Shown here: positions 10,540 through 22,025 of the stretch, in pieces
Position numbering within the stretch: the stretch's first letter is position 1
Layout: each line of letters begins with the position of its first letter
Assembly (NCBI RefSeq): GCF_000002235.5
Contig: NW_022145611.1
Location: 19,342,114-19,406,113, forward strand
Direction: 5' to 3'
From: Strongylocentrotus purpuratus
Taxonomy: Eukaryota; Echinodermata; Echinoidea; Camarodonta; Strongylocentrotidae
DNA: 64,000 nucleotides
Notes under the pieces: model-generated
Told to the model about the DNA's origin: nothing
Databases searched by the model: none
What the model saw: the letters and a program-made list of their open reading frames with translations, nothing else
Program-made: the position numbers and the translations under genes

Positions 10540-11284
10540 ATGACAGAGTGATACAGTCATGTATCATAAAGATAATATAGGTTTTCCCAGTCAATTTCGC
10601 AACTTTCCCAATCCAATTCGTTTCGCGTGCACTCAATTTAGAGCAATTTAGCGCAATTTAGCGCTCCTTTTCTATTTGATTGTTCAAATTCATGATCTGT
10701 GCATTCATATTTGCATTTTTAGTCAGTCAAATAAACTTGTTTCTCATTCAAATTCATGTATTATGCACGCTTTTAGTCAAGCGTTCGTTTAATTTTAATG
10801 GCACGACATGATCATGTAATACTGCACACAAAGTATACCCATTTTATGTACTCAACGTTCTCTTTTAAAAAATTACCTATATTTTTATACATTGTTTGTT
10901 ACATGTGTAGTATGTAACACCAATATTAGTTTTATAGAAGTTTAATCTCTTCTCTTGAATTAATATGCACATCTGGGTGGAGGAACTCATATCTATTACT
11001 ATGTTACTTACGAAATGGGCTTTTTGTTTTCCTTCATTTCTTAGCTGCTGCCCAGTTGTTGATTTCTGTGCCAAGTATCGTACACAAAATATTTGATAGA
11101 TTCAAGATTCAAATGAACATTTATTTTCTTCCATTCAATTTTACAACATATTTGACATCTGTTCAAACAATACAATTCATACGTAGGAACATAAATGTAA
11201 TTAAAGAACTTGTATTACAAGGAAGAAGGCGCGAATCCCGATAAGCATAGCTTGTGATGGGTCATTAGATATGTATTTAGGTGT
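10540..11284. other. 3' flank of unit 1, no further gene
   Basis: Up to about 10790 the flank matches that of unit 3 (37565-37760), including a possible poly(A) signal AATAAA at 10730-10735. A short direct repeat (GCAATTTA) occurs near 10640-10665. The remainder is AT-rich with no protein motif. Confidence 0.5.
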
Positions 11285-12110
11285 ACAATACAATAGATGG
11301 CAATAATGAAAACTCAGTGAAATAGAAATCGACTTATTTTGATTACTATAGATCCATGGACTTGACGTCATCTCTCAGTGTAAGATCGCTCGTGAGATTA
11401 TACATGTACATTCAAGAATGAGTGAACTAATTTCATGTCAACCATTGTGAGTCATAAATTACAATATTTAAAATTCAATATATTGCAATTTATTTCATAT
11501 TTATTGTTTTTATATTCATATGTATATGAATGTATAAACATACTATGCATATCTAATCGACTCTCACCTTTTTTTTTCCTATGTGTACGTACAAAGTTTG
11601 ATATAGTTTATATTTCCAGAAAAGAATGTCTATCCTTTTAATACATAAGACTCGTATTTTGGTAGCCTTATTTTGTGGATGTACCTTCAATTGAAATAAC
11701 CAAAATGAAATTGAATATAAATATATAATAGGTGGCAATAATGAAAACTCAGTGAAATAGAAATTAAATATGTTGCTATTTATTTCATATTTATTGTATA
11801 TATATATATATATATACAGTATATATATTTGAAAGTATAAACATACTACGCATGTCAAATCGATTCTCACATTATTTTCCTTTGTGTACGTACAGAGTTT
11901 TATATAGTTTATATTTCCAGAAAAGAATGGCTATTCTTTAAGAGTCGTATTTTGGTAGCCCTATTTTGTGGATGTACCTTCAATTGAAATAACAAAAATG
12001 AAATTGAATTGAAATATGCAATAGGTGGCAATAATGAATAGTGTTATTTTGGTAGACTTATTTTGTGGATGTACCTTCAATTGAAATAACAAAAATGAAA
12101 TTGACATCCA
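11285..12110. repeat. Tandem array, about 290-bp unit
   Basis: Copies begin with ATAG(A/G)TGGCAATAATGAA at about 11290, 11729 and 12020. They end with GTGGATGTACCTTCAATTG and AAATAACAAAAATGAAATTG, and a TA microsatellite sits inside. The same array occurs at 30995-32085, with a partial copy at 58255-58345. Confidence 0.75.
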
Positions 12111-12284
12111 AATTAAACCTTATACCTCAATCAGATTGAAGAGAGGCTTAGACCTACTGCCCTCTATGTCCGAATGACTTTTTGGATTGATATCTATCTC
12201 CATTTCTCCTTCCTCATCCATTTTCTTGCTCTTTTGGTATGTTCATTACCAATATTATCCTTCCCCTACTACCCCCTCCCCCCA

Positions 12285-12316
<32 letters not shown>

Positions 12317-13792
12317 GTGTGTTTTCTATATCTCCCTTCTATTTCTTTTAAGTTTATGCACTATACAACTATACAACATACACAACATATACAACATACA
12401 CAAATACACATGTGTGTCCATGCCTTGAACCATAATGCATGGCCGTACAGAGGAAATTTTCTGTTGGGGACCGGAGGGAAATCCAATGAATTATTAATAA
12501 TTTATTGCATTTAAAAAAAAAAAATTATTTGTTGGGGCTGCCCCCTACGCGAGCCCCCAATGCGTACAGTCATGATTCAGTGGCAAAGCAATGGCCCGAG
12601 AGGCCCCAGGATCAAAACCATGTCGATGTGCTATATTAGTGCCATTGTGTGAAGCATTAATCCTCATTTATGTCAGTTATGACTTAAGGCCGTAGGTCCA
12701 CTAGTTGATAAGCATGGTCGCACTCACACATGCTTTAGCAATCACGTAAAACAAACACTCGCAAAGTATTATTAAATAACATCTGAGAATGTATATTATT
12801 ATCTATATCTATCACGAATAAATCATTGTCGAAATCATTCCATTAACCTTTATGACCAACAGTGTATATACTTTTATTTATATAAATATAGCATCCGGTT
12901 GTGTGTAATATCTAGGCCTGCTGTTATATTACGTCAGTCTATGGAGACTCAACTCATTGCTTCTCTGTTTTTGGCAAGCACAGTATATCGAAGTATGCAT
13001 ACTATTTATTGGATACTTTCTATCCGTTCTGATCCTCATTAATTTACAATGTTACACTACTATATTTATTTGTTATCACAAATGATTTGTTTATTTACTA
13101 CACTAATGACTGTATAAATTATTGTACATGTATTAGTGCAGGGTGCTGTAAATAAATACACACACACGCACACACAATACACTCACACAACACACTCATA
13201 CACAAAGACCGTTTAAAACACATATTCATTTCAAATTTCACCATAACATTTTTCTTTTGAGGCGGTCATCCTAGTCAAGAATCGCTTATGATTGCGGTCT
13301 CCAGCACTTTTTCCACAGATAGCCTCATTCGGATAGTACTTTCGTTATTATATGTATATAATTATGTTAATAACATTTTGACATGAAGTTACTATTGTTT
13401 GTATAATTCGTATTATACCTTACGTTTATATGTTCTTTGTTATTCAGATATTATATTTGGAAAAATGCAGAAATTAAATAAAATGAAATAAATATTATAA
13501 ACTCACAAATCTCAAATATCAAGGTACTCATTTAAAATGCAATATACAACAACAACTTTAACATAAAAGTGATGAATTATTGACTACATGATATCGAGTC
13601 TAAAGATTAAACTGCTGAGGAAATGTTGAGAGCATAAACATATCTACGTTGGACTTGCTTTCATATCAACAATTTTATCGTTGGATTTGCCCTATAAGAA
13701 CGTCATCAGAAAATTAAAAACATTATGGGTTGTGCTCGAAGCTCATATCTTTGTTCTTATCACCTTTTGTAATGATCCATTCTCTTATTTTA
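12111..13792. other. Receptor-unit far-upstream flank, no gene seen
   Basis: This is non-coding and homologous to 32086-33708 and 58346-59971, with the 3' half also at 38481-39151. It contains a C-tract and (CT)n run at 12268-12315, a CA-rich run near 13157-13200 and many stops in all frames. Confidence 0.5.
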
Positions 13793-14075
13793 AAGTGTGT
13801 GTGATATAAAGTGTTCGATCTAAAATGTGCGATCTAAAGTGTGTGATGTAAAAAGTGCGATTAAAGTGTGCGATGAAAAGTTGATGATGTACAGTATGCG
13901 ACAGTTTGTGATTTAAAGTGTCATATGTATATATGATATATTGAGAAGGATGTGAAGTTTGCCATGTGTAAAGTATGCGATGTAAAGTGTTATGTAAAGT
14001 GGGCGATATAAGGTGGTGCGATGTGATATAAAATGTGTCATGTAAAGCGGTTGATGTTAATTGTGCGGTGTAATT
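13793..14075. repeat. Minisatellite upstream of receptor unit 2
   Basis: GATGTAAAGTGTGC-like units are followed by a C-tract (about 14146-14163). Confidence 0.75.
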
Positions 14076-15572
14076 ATAAATGATCACATGGCAAGCACCC
14101 ACACAAACACGAAATGGGAATGCAGTAGCTGGTCGACTATTTTACACCCCCCCCCCCTCCCCCACCCTGACTATCGTCACCTCCCTTAAAAATAATATTA
14201 TCCGAAAAAGGATGAAACCATTACATAATTAAAAACTGAAAATAAATGGAAACATGCGTATCGAGCGTCGTGTAAAACAGTTTTTCACGTAAGCTATTGT
14301 TATGGAACCAATGGGTTCGAATGGAATTAATGGACCGAATCAAATTGGTATGAAGGTGACAGGTCCATACATGCAGCAAGAGGGATGATTTACACGTTAC
14401 ACAATTTAAATACTTAACGTACATGGAAGTACGAAGAAGGCAATGATTTCACGTATCTATATTAGCATCGGCTCATTTACACGAGCTCTACAGAAATCAA
14501 GAGAGGATCCATGATTTCGTTAAAGAAGGGAACAAAACATTTCTGACAAGCACAAAGGAAAAGAAATATCACCTTTTCAAGGTGGATGCATTTTTAAATA
14601 AAATTGTATTTCAAAGGGAGCACAATTCTTTTCTTGATGTTGTACTTCAGGAATGGAAGACTGGTTTGTACAAGGGGCACATGCCGCCAGTTTTGACTTA
14701 CTAAAGTCGTCTCTAAATGATATTAATTTTAATATTGATATCTCCCGTTCTTTTAGTGACTCTTTGACAGCACCAATTTAGAGGGCTTATACTTCATATT
14801 CGATCCTTTTGAGCTCTTCACTGCAAACAGGACAGGACCATATAATTTATTATCCCATGAACCAATAAGTTGTGATTGAGGAAGACTTTTAGATAAACCA
14901 TGAACGAAACATTATTGCAACCTAAATACAATTTGTCATTTTCCTCTTTGGCATTGTCGTTTCATTACTGCTGGGCATAAGACCTAACCATACTAATGGC
15001 AACATAGTGAGAACGCGCAACTAAATGGTAATCATCGGTAATTTACTTTATGAAAGCTGTATGGACGCTCTGTTGACAGCGATAAATAATAGATCATAAA
15101 CGGGAAATTAAAAATTCATATCAAAATTGCGTCCCTCATCAGAGCAACCATTCTCGTGTCAGTTATAAAAAGCACCTTTGGCGAGAAGAGAGAAATATGA
15201 GATATTGGAGTTACTCTTTGACAGTCATCACTCGAGGAAGCAAAGACATTTTTATTTCAGTGATAAAATAGAATATTCTTACAATAATTGTTTTAAAGCA
15301 AACCTTATGAACTGAAAGCGTTTCGAAGCAGCAATTGCTTGTATAGGGGAAATAAGTGAACAAACGTGGATAAGCCTTATGATCTACCTTTTAGGTCGGA
15401 TTTTTTGTTTAATTCAGTAAGGAGTTAAATGTAATACCTGTGGCTGCAATTGTATCTGCGACTTAATTTTTCTGCTCATCGAATTGGCGCCAAAAAAAAT
15501 TGATTGTGACATCTCTGTCAGTTTCTTCCAACTTGAGATGCGAAGAACTTCAACGCATTCACAGAGGTAGAG
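14076..15572. other. Receptor unit 2 upstream flank, no gene seen
   Basis: Closely matches 34004-35516 and 60263-61765. There is no conserved open frame. Confidence 0.5.
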
Positions 15573-15760
15573 GTGTTGTTGTGGACTGTGAACCACTGCG
15601 TTGGAATCCCTTTTGCCACATATGCCACACTCGACCCAGGTGTGGTAATAAGTGGGTACCTGGCAGGATTCATACCTTGAATGCACTGAGCGCTACAGTT
15701 GCGGCAGCTATAGCTGTGGACCTGTGGTAATAATATCCAAAGTCTTCGGGAAGCGCTCAG
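15573..15760 (+). promoter_or_regulatory. Old SINE relic upstream of receptor unit 2
   Basis: Alpha-type version of the relic at 3791-3978: a decayed B box GTTGGAATCCC, then CGACCCAGGTGTGG and GTGGGTACCTGGCAGG. It ends 70 bases before the start codon at 15831. Confidence 0.5.
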
Positions 15761-15830
15761 AAAGGATATATCAAAACGTGATATACAAGAACGGCATAAT
15801 ATTATTGACTATCCACAATCATCTTCTGTG

Positions 15831-16079
15831 ATGGCTAACATGAGGACAAACTACACCGCCCCATTTACCGAGAACCTGGATGTCTCTTTTACTGTTGTGA
15901 AACTCGTCATAAACGGAATTGCTCTGATGCTAACATCCATAACTTTGGCGATGTTCCTATTTAACAGAAAACTCTGGAAACAGCATAACATATTTCAAGC
16001 AAACATCATGTTGGCAGATACCATTACCAACACCATCGGATTTGTTTATAATAGCCGGTGGTCAAATGTTCATTATCAG
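15831..16079 (+). CDS. Intact rhodopsin-like GPCR (unit 2), exon 1
   Basis: ATG at 15831 opens 83 codons. Residues 1-20 are a short extracellular N-terminus with N-glycosylation site N7-Y-T. TM1 spans about 21-44 with the family Asn at N28. TM2 spans about 55-74 with L61-A-D63, the usual sodium-site Asp. There is no signal peptide. The exon ends CAG and the donor is GC (GCAAGT), phase 0; joined to exon 2 at 17317 it gives a 286-residue protein. The location would be the plasma membrane. The ligand is unknown; echinoderms have large families of such short chemosensory-like receptors, so a sensory role is an inference. This is the only undamaged copy of five. Confidence 0.85.
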
Positions 16080-16393
16080 GCAAGTACATTTTTATTTTTA
16101 GTCCCGCGTAAATGATTTTTGAATGGCCCCAACAGAAAGATTTTCTTTGATTTCCAAGAGCTCCGTTAATAAATTGCCAGATACTGGAAATATTAGCGTG
16201 AAAGCTGTGATCTTTTCTCCCATAAAGTTGACTTTTGGGGGCAAATTGTGATGCCCAAACCTTTATCTAAATTACATTACTATTTACTTTTATTTTTATT
16301 AGCAGCGACAGTTTTCATCGTAGATTTTGACTTCTGGCTCTGTCAAGATCAACAAGATTAGTGTGGCCATTACCGTAACTGGTTCATTTTCTA

Positions 16394-16413
16394 CCTCCCC
16401 TCCTCCCCCCCCC

Positions 16414-16450
<37 letters not shown>
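16394..16450. repeat. C-tract and (CT)n microsatellite, unit 2 intron
   Basis: A C-rich run is followed by about 18 CT repeats, at the same intron place as in the other units. Confidence 0.9.
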
Positions 16451-16453
<3 letters not shown>

Positions 16454-16704
16454 ATTTATGTTGTGGTCAAATCGATAGATCACCGGATTGCCATTCCTTA
16501 AATTCATTTTGCACCTATATGGACAGGTAGGCTAAAGCCAGATTGGTAGTAGTAGGACGTTCTAGGCACATTGAGCATTACTCGGGATGGGTAAACATGT
16601 CTACATAGTTACATGCAGTTGTTATTATTCTTGTTGTTGTTGTTCCTCTTATTATTATTATTATCATGATCATTATCATGATCAACGGCAGCAGCATCGT
16701 TGTC

Positions 16705-16977
16705 CAGTGGTGGAACCTCCCCTGGGAAAAAATACAGTTAAAAACACGTAAATTTTACCTTTTTTTGAGATGGGCCCCCTACTCTGGCGTTCAAGGGGAG
16801 GGGGGGTGCGATTTTTTAAATTTTTCGAAGGCCACCCCAAAAAATTGTGCTCCTTACCTCCCCCCCCCCCCCCCCCCCCGCTTATTCACCGGCTTGCTGT
16901 TTCGCCGATATAATATTCTCTCACGAATTGGGCCCCCTCTTTGACCCCCTCCCCTGCCACCGGCTGGATCCGCCCTG
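16705..16977. mobile_element. hAT-type MITE in the unit 2 GPCR intron
   Basis: Same element as 6830-7107, with left flank TCGTTGTC (16697-16704) and right flank TCGTTGTT (16978-16985). The TIRs are slightly decayed. It entered an alpha ancestor, since beta units have the empty site. Confidence 0.75.
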
Positions 16978-17062
16978 TCGTTGTTATCACGAATATGATC
17001 ATTATCTTTTCATATCATATAGAATTAACCCCTAACATTTCAGTATTATCTATTATCAAACT

Positions 17063-17103
<41 letters not shown>

Positions 17104-17316
17104 TCTCTCCATCTCTCTCTCTCTAATGACGTCTCTCTCTCTCTCTCTCTCTCTCCTTGTTTTCCCCATTTTTTTTCAAATGGGAGAGCTGACTCAATTT
17201 CTTTGATCAATACTGTTTCCCGTTCAGTTTGACTCAAAATTGTTCAAAAAACTCATCTATTAATTCCACCAGTGCCAAGTCACTTTGATATCAATTCTTT
17301 TTATGTGATCTTTTAG

Positions 17317-17928
17317 AATCGCCTTGTGTATGCTGTGGCGACTATCCCAGTGGGGGTCTCAGTGGTAAACATCTTGTTGGTGGCGACATATCGATACATT
17401 AACATCGTCATGGATCCCTTTGGAAATCGCTCAATACTTACTACACCGCGATGTATCTTAGTCAGCATTTTAACATGGCTCGTCATTTCGAGTTTGTTTT
17501 TTATATTCGCAAATTTCATCCCAACTGCAACATACATTATTTTTGAGGCACTATCCATTTTTGGCCTTCTCGTAGTGACAGGGGCTCTCTACATCACCAT
17601 TTATCGCGGAGTGTCAAGGAGCATGCATCACACCGAGCAACGGTTGGCTGAGAACAAACGCATCCTCGAGACGTTTGCTCTGGTTTATTGTGCAACTCTC
17701 ATAACTATGGGTACAATCGGGGTATTAGACCTTGTATATCACTTCACGGGTGTCCCGGAGGACATCATCGTGGTTATTAGGGTCTCTATAGATATATCTG
17801 TTATGTTGGGTACAATATTAAATTCACTCATATACTGGTGGCGACTAAAAGAGTTTCGTTCGGTTATCATGTTTCTTAAGTGTAAGAGACCTACGATTCA
17901 ACCCTTGGGTATTGAGCCCGAGTTTTGA
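17317..17928 (+). CDS. Intact rhodopsin-like GPCR (unit 2), exon 2
   Basis: It starts after the acceptor TTTTAG, phase 0, and supplies residues 84-286 and the stop. TM3 (about 87-110) ends in Y108-R-Y110 instead of DRY. TM4 has W137. TM5 spans about 157-180. The third loop SRSMHHTEQRLAENKR is polar and basic. TM6 (about 200-225) lacks the CWxP motif. TM7 (about 233-257) ends N252-SLIY256 in place of NPxxY, followed by a short helix-8-like stretch with C272. No cysteine stands at the start of TM3, so the usual TM3-loop disulfide is absent. The 3' flank departs from that of units 1 and 3 just after the stop. The family call is from these features; no ligand can be named. Confidence 0.85.
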   Translation, partial: NRLVYAVATIPVGVSVVNILLVATYRYINIVMDPFGNRSILTTPRCILVSILTWLVISSLFFIFANFIPTATYIIFEALSIFGLLVVTGALYITIYRGVSRSMHHTEQRLAENKRILETFALVYCATLITMGTIGVLDLVYHFTGVPEDIIVVIRVSIDISVMLGTILNSLIYWWRLKEFRSVIMFLKCKRPTIQPLGIEPEF

Positions 17929-17989
17929 ATGGCAGAGTGATACATGTATTATAAAGACTCGCCTTTCGCGCGCTTTGTGTGAACGATAA

Positions 17990-18637
17990 AGCCTCTTTCA
18001 CACCAGGCCATACGTAGAGTTGCGTAGTGTTACGTACCGACTACGCCGGGCGTACGCTGCCCTACGCTGGCCTACGTTACTATACGCTGAGGTACGCAAG
18101 GGAGTAGGCGAGATGGACGCAAAAATTGAACATGTTTAATTTTTTCGCGTACTTTCGGCGTAGACACAAGATGCAGAAAGTACGCATTTGTTGCGTAACA
18201 CTACGCACCACAACGCTACAGTACGCCAAGCCTACGGAACGGTACGCTACCCTACACCAGTCCGACGAAGCCGTAAAAGCTTGCGCACACAGTAAGCGAC
18301 CGTACGCAACCGTGAGCAAACCTATGCACCAGGCCTATTAACCTACGCAAACCAGCCGTTTTTTAATTCTTGATTTGTATTATATTTGTAATTTGTATTC
18401 TTGTATGTATTTGAATTTTTATACGGAAAAAACCCAAACCAAACCAAGATACGCGGTGCCTATGCACAGGGTACGTAACCATACGCCATCGTACGCCAGC
18501 CTACGCATTACCTACGCATAACCTACGCAGGGACTACGCCGTAGCAACATTTTTGTTTATGATTACGCAGCCTAATTTTGGCGTAGTCGGTACGCCACAC
18601 TATGCAACTCTACGCAGATCCAGTTTTGAAAGGGGCT
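17990..18637. mobile_element. Harbinger-type MITE rich in TACGC motifs
   Basis: TAA at 17987-17989 and TAA at 18638-18640 flank an element that begins AGCCTCTTTCACACC and ends with the near complement of it. The ends pair imperfectly for about 60 bases (CGTAGAGTTGCGTAGTG and similar). Dozens of TACGC and GCGTA motifs fill the interior on both strands. There is no transposase. The same 648-bp element at 43345-43992 shows that it was present before the segmental duplication. Confidence 0.75.
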
Positions 18638-18830
18638 TAAGGTGTTGAGAGTTGGCACAATGGTGGATTGGAAAAACAAAATAAAAGAAGTTGGTGAATG
18701 TTATCCTCAACATAATTATAATAATTACGAGACATTTAATTCGTCACTGAAACGAATTAGGTGGTCTGTTATTTAATCTGAATAACTGGAAGACCGTAAA
18801 CATCTTTGAAGGAGAGTAGAATCATATATA

Positions 18831-19200
18831 CAGTGCGTCCCAGAAAAAACGAAACCGAGAATTATTGATGTTTTATCATAAATTAATCACAAAATTAATA
18901 AATGACACATATTTGTAAAGCTGTGATCCTCCTCTTTCATTTGATGCAATTCATATGATGCTATGATGCATATTTCATGCATGAGTGATTAAACACAATT
19001 TGAAGAGAGGAAACCAAATATTCATTTTTTATGGGCGGTATCTGAATTTCAAAGAGAAAATCACATTTCGAGAAAGTTTTTTTTTAGCCATTTCATATGA
19101 CACCTCAATCAGGAAAAATGAGCCAGGAATAACAAAGTTATGTTTTTTTAAAAGCAATGCCTGCATTTCCCTAATTTAATTAAAGGAATACATTTTCACT
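18831..19200 (+). mobile_element. Fragment with a mariner/Tc1-like terminus
   Basis: It begins CAGTGCGTCCCAG followed by AAAAAACGAAACCGAGA, a terminus typical of marine mariner-like elements. No matching right end is seen and there is no transposase frame, so it is a truncated relic. The duplicate is at 44186-44560. Confidence 0.4.
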
Positions 19201-19236
19201 GGCCGCCCGCCGTGGAAACACAGGGTTGACACAGGG

Positions 19237-19293
19237 TTGACGATCAGCCATGCATCAAGTCTTTCGTCTTCTTTGTGCATGGCTGATCGTCAA
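19237..19293. repeat. Perfect 18-bp-arm hairpin
   Basis: TTGACGATCAGCCATGCA (19237-19254) and its exact reverse complement (19276-19293) flank a 21-base loop. Two ACACAGGGTTG units directly precede it. Copy B has the same hairpin with three such units. Confidence 0.9.
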
Positions 19294-19305
19294 CGAAACG
19301 TATAT

Positions 19306-19425
19306 ACGCTCGTTATAATGGCGCCTGACTGGAATGCTACCCAGGAGAGTGGTGTGTCCATTATCCACGAAATACTAATTGAACTTAATGATCAGGGTAA
19401 TAATAATTACATTACGTTAAATTAA
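19306..19425 (+). mobile_element. SINE body fragment
   Basis: GGCGCCTGACTGGAATGCTACCCAGG and GATCAGGGTAATAAT match the middle of the SINE at 49734-50105 (GGCGACTGGCTGGAATGCTCCCCAGG and GACCGGGGTAATAAT). The tRNA head and tail are missing. Confidence 0.55.
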
Positions 19426-19502
19426 ATGTGGCTGCTATTAGGATGATTAGTTTCCACTTTGGAAGAAATTGATTGAAAATTAACAGTTCTTTTTTTTACA
19501 CC

Positions 19503-20536
19503 AGGGGGCCGTTTCTCGAAACCAACTCCATGACAGTCATATCTTTGTCGGCGACCTACGGAGATGTCATGAAGCGGATAAACCGTTTCACAAAGCCATG
19601 ACAGACATGATATCGATATATCGCGATACTAGCAGCTCAAGAACATAGTCTTTGTCACGATCCATTTGATTTATCAAGAATAACCCAAAACAAGTTTTGG
19701 GGCTAAATTTGTTCAAAAAGAAATATATACGTATAAATTCTCCTAAAATAAATAATAAATAGTGTAATTATCATATTTACATCATCAAACGATTTGCATA
19801 TTTCTGTAAAGATTCTTAAATTGAAGAAAAACCGGTGAATGATTTTTTTCGACAGTCGAATCAAAAGTTAGTTGAAGGATACCGTAATGTGATAGTTTAT
19901 CAATACGTACTTTTTTGTTTATTGTGACGAGGAATTTTAGGCAAATTTGTCTTTTCTCAGCCAGTTTTTTATTCTAGAGTCTCATAAATACTCGTTATAT
20001 AATTGATTTGATATTTAAAATATAATTTGGAAGAAGTAATTAGAGAGGGAATAATAATGCACATAGGCCACAAAGGTATGACGGTATCCTAAGAAAAGAC
20101 TATGGATCGACTATGGAAAACGGTGTGTAACATTCTTACCTCTCTTATTTATATGTCATAGTTTAATGATTTGTGATTTAATGTTTATATTCCGCTTATC
20201 TAAAGTTTCTGTATAATTTGTATTTTCACTTTTGTACATTTGCATTTCGTATTCCAGAGAATTACGTACCGAACTCGTCTATATTTTTCTCAAAATGATA
20301 GTGAAACTAATCGTCCTTTTCGCGGCCCATGGAATGGCAACAAACTGACTTGTGGTGGCGCTTTACAGCAATTAAAAAGATATGACAGGTTCGGAGCAGT
20401 GACAACTCGCTTGTCGCGGAAGTTGTCGCTCATCTTGGCAAAGACGGCTTCGTGAAACACTTAGCTGACAAGTTGCGTGACAGTGGAGAGATGTCGTTGA
20501 TCTTGTAGTTATGACGGTTTCGAGAAACGGCCCCCT
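19503..20536. mobile_element. Non-autonomous DNA transposon, 21-bp perfect TIR
   Basis: The left end AGGGGGCCGTTTCTCG continues to a perfect 21-base inverted match at the right end (CGAGAAACGGCCCCCT). The paralogous place in copy B (about 44875) reads straight through TTTTACACCTGTTTGATAAC, so the insertion is younger than the segmental duplication, or it was lost from B. A target duplication is not clear, so the superfamily is left open. No transposase is present. Confidence 0.7.
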
Positions 20537-21093
20537 GCTTGATAACTCTTGAGTATTTATTTTAGCTCATGGTCCTATAAGTACTATTTTTTACATTCAT
20601 TTATTTTATCTTGTAGAATTGCATTTCTTTTCAAATCGATGTACGGTTCAGTACAAGTTTTATCTATACAAAAAAATACCATGTTTATTGATTCATCTTC
20701 TGGATTTTTTTTTGTATTTTATATACTCATTATAATCGATATGTTTTTATCTTCTTAATATTTCAGTATACATTTGTTTCCCTTGATAAAGTTCGATTAA
20801 ATCGCCATGTAAATGATTGATTTGTTTGGTGTAAATTTAAATGGATTTTGTTCCGTCTGCATTATGTGCAATTTACGATGTATAAAGTTTTTAAGTGTTC
20901 TCGGTGCAGTTTGTGTTAAAGGAAATAAAAGATATGAAATAAGATCAACTATCAATAATAATTAGATCATATCTATAACGCTGCTATTATACTCTACTGC
21001 AATAAAAACAAAATATTTGTCAATACTCTGGATGTTACTGAGTCCTCCTTTATGTTGAATATAAAGAGAGGCTTGTAAAATTGAATAATAATA
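20537..21093. other. AT-rich non-coding part of segment A
   Basis: Matches 44876-45430. There are no open frames with recognisable motifs. Confidence 0.45.
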
Positions 21094-22025
21094 TTATTTA
21101 TTTATTTATTTATTTATTTATGCATGTTCACAATTTCACAATTCATTGAAGCTAACATCACATGAAAAATTAATATAAGATGACAAATCATTTTCAATTT
21201 TACAATACATTTGAATTAACTTCACGTGAAAAAGAATATAACATTGTTTTATCAAAGACAAGTTGCAACTTATATACAGTTTGGAGAATGAACACACAAA
21301 GGTGATGAAACATAAGCAAATAGAGCTTGAATCGTTACAACACCTTTCAAATATATAATATATGACAAATAAAATTCCTAAAGTTTTGTAGTGAACTATT
21401 TACACTATTTACAAAGTTTTTAAAAAAAAGAAAGAAAAAAAAAAGAATTTCGTTAGGCCTGGTAACAAAATTATGTTAGATTTAATTAGAACTGATAAAT
21501 AGATTATAATGTAAGTAATATCTTACATCTGTGAAATGATAATACATTTGAGTGCTCTTTTAAAAGAGTTTGCTGATTTTATATTTCGAATATCATTAGG
21601 TAAAGAATTCTATACATACAGAGGTGTCTGATTGATTTCTGGGCTAATGTAGTGTGAGGATTGACCACATGTAAATTCGATGACTGCCTTGTTGAATACG
21701 AATGAACCATGTTATTAGGTTGGAACATTGAAGATAATGACGTAGGTAATAATTTGATATTAAAACGGAACATAAATATGGCAATTTGGAGGTAGTTAAT
21801 ATCATCAATCTTTAAGCGTTTCAGTTTAACAAATAGTGGGGTAGCATGGTCACGATAACCAGCTCGGGTACATATGCGTACAGCTTTCTTTTATAACAGA
21901 AGAATATTATTAGTCACACACTTGGATGTTGCCCGCAAAATATTACAATAAGAGATGTGTGGTAAAATTAGACTATTATATAGCATAAGTAATATTCTAT
22001 CAGAAACAAAACATTTTATTCTATA
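21094..22025 (-). mobile_element. 5'-truncated LINE, 3' end of ORF2 (CR1/L2-like)
   Basis: Read on the minus strand, the end of a LINE reverse-transcriptase ORF is visible: KKAVRICTRAGYRDHATPLF, then LKRLKIDDINYLQIA (about 21900-21780), and then IHSYxTR-like HSYSTRQSSNLHVV and TTLAQKSIRH (21780-21600). The element ends in an (AAATA)n tail, seen as TTTAT repeats at 21096-21120. Copy B lacks it at about 45425. At least one stop interrupts the frame. Confidence 0.8.

Noticed and set aside
11090-11245. Possible LINE 3' end (AAATGAACATTTATTTTC region) downstream of unit 1
   Set aside because: Only a vague resemblance to reversed LINE tails; no coding remnant nearby.
13785-14102. Minus-strand open frames across the minisatellites (repeated ITSHH/HDTLYIT-like residues)
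   Set aside because: Translation of the GATGTAAAGTGTGC array; repeat periodicity, not a protein family.
18126-18341. Open frames on both strands within the TACGC-rich MITE
   Set aside because: They follow the short repeats of the MITE on both strands, with no transposase motif.
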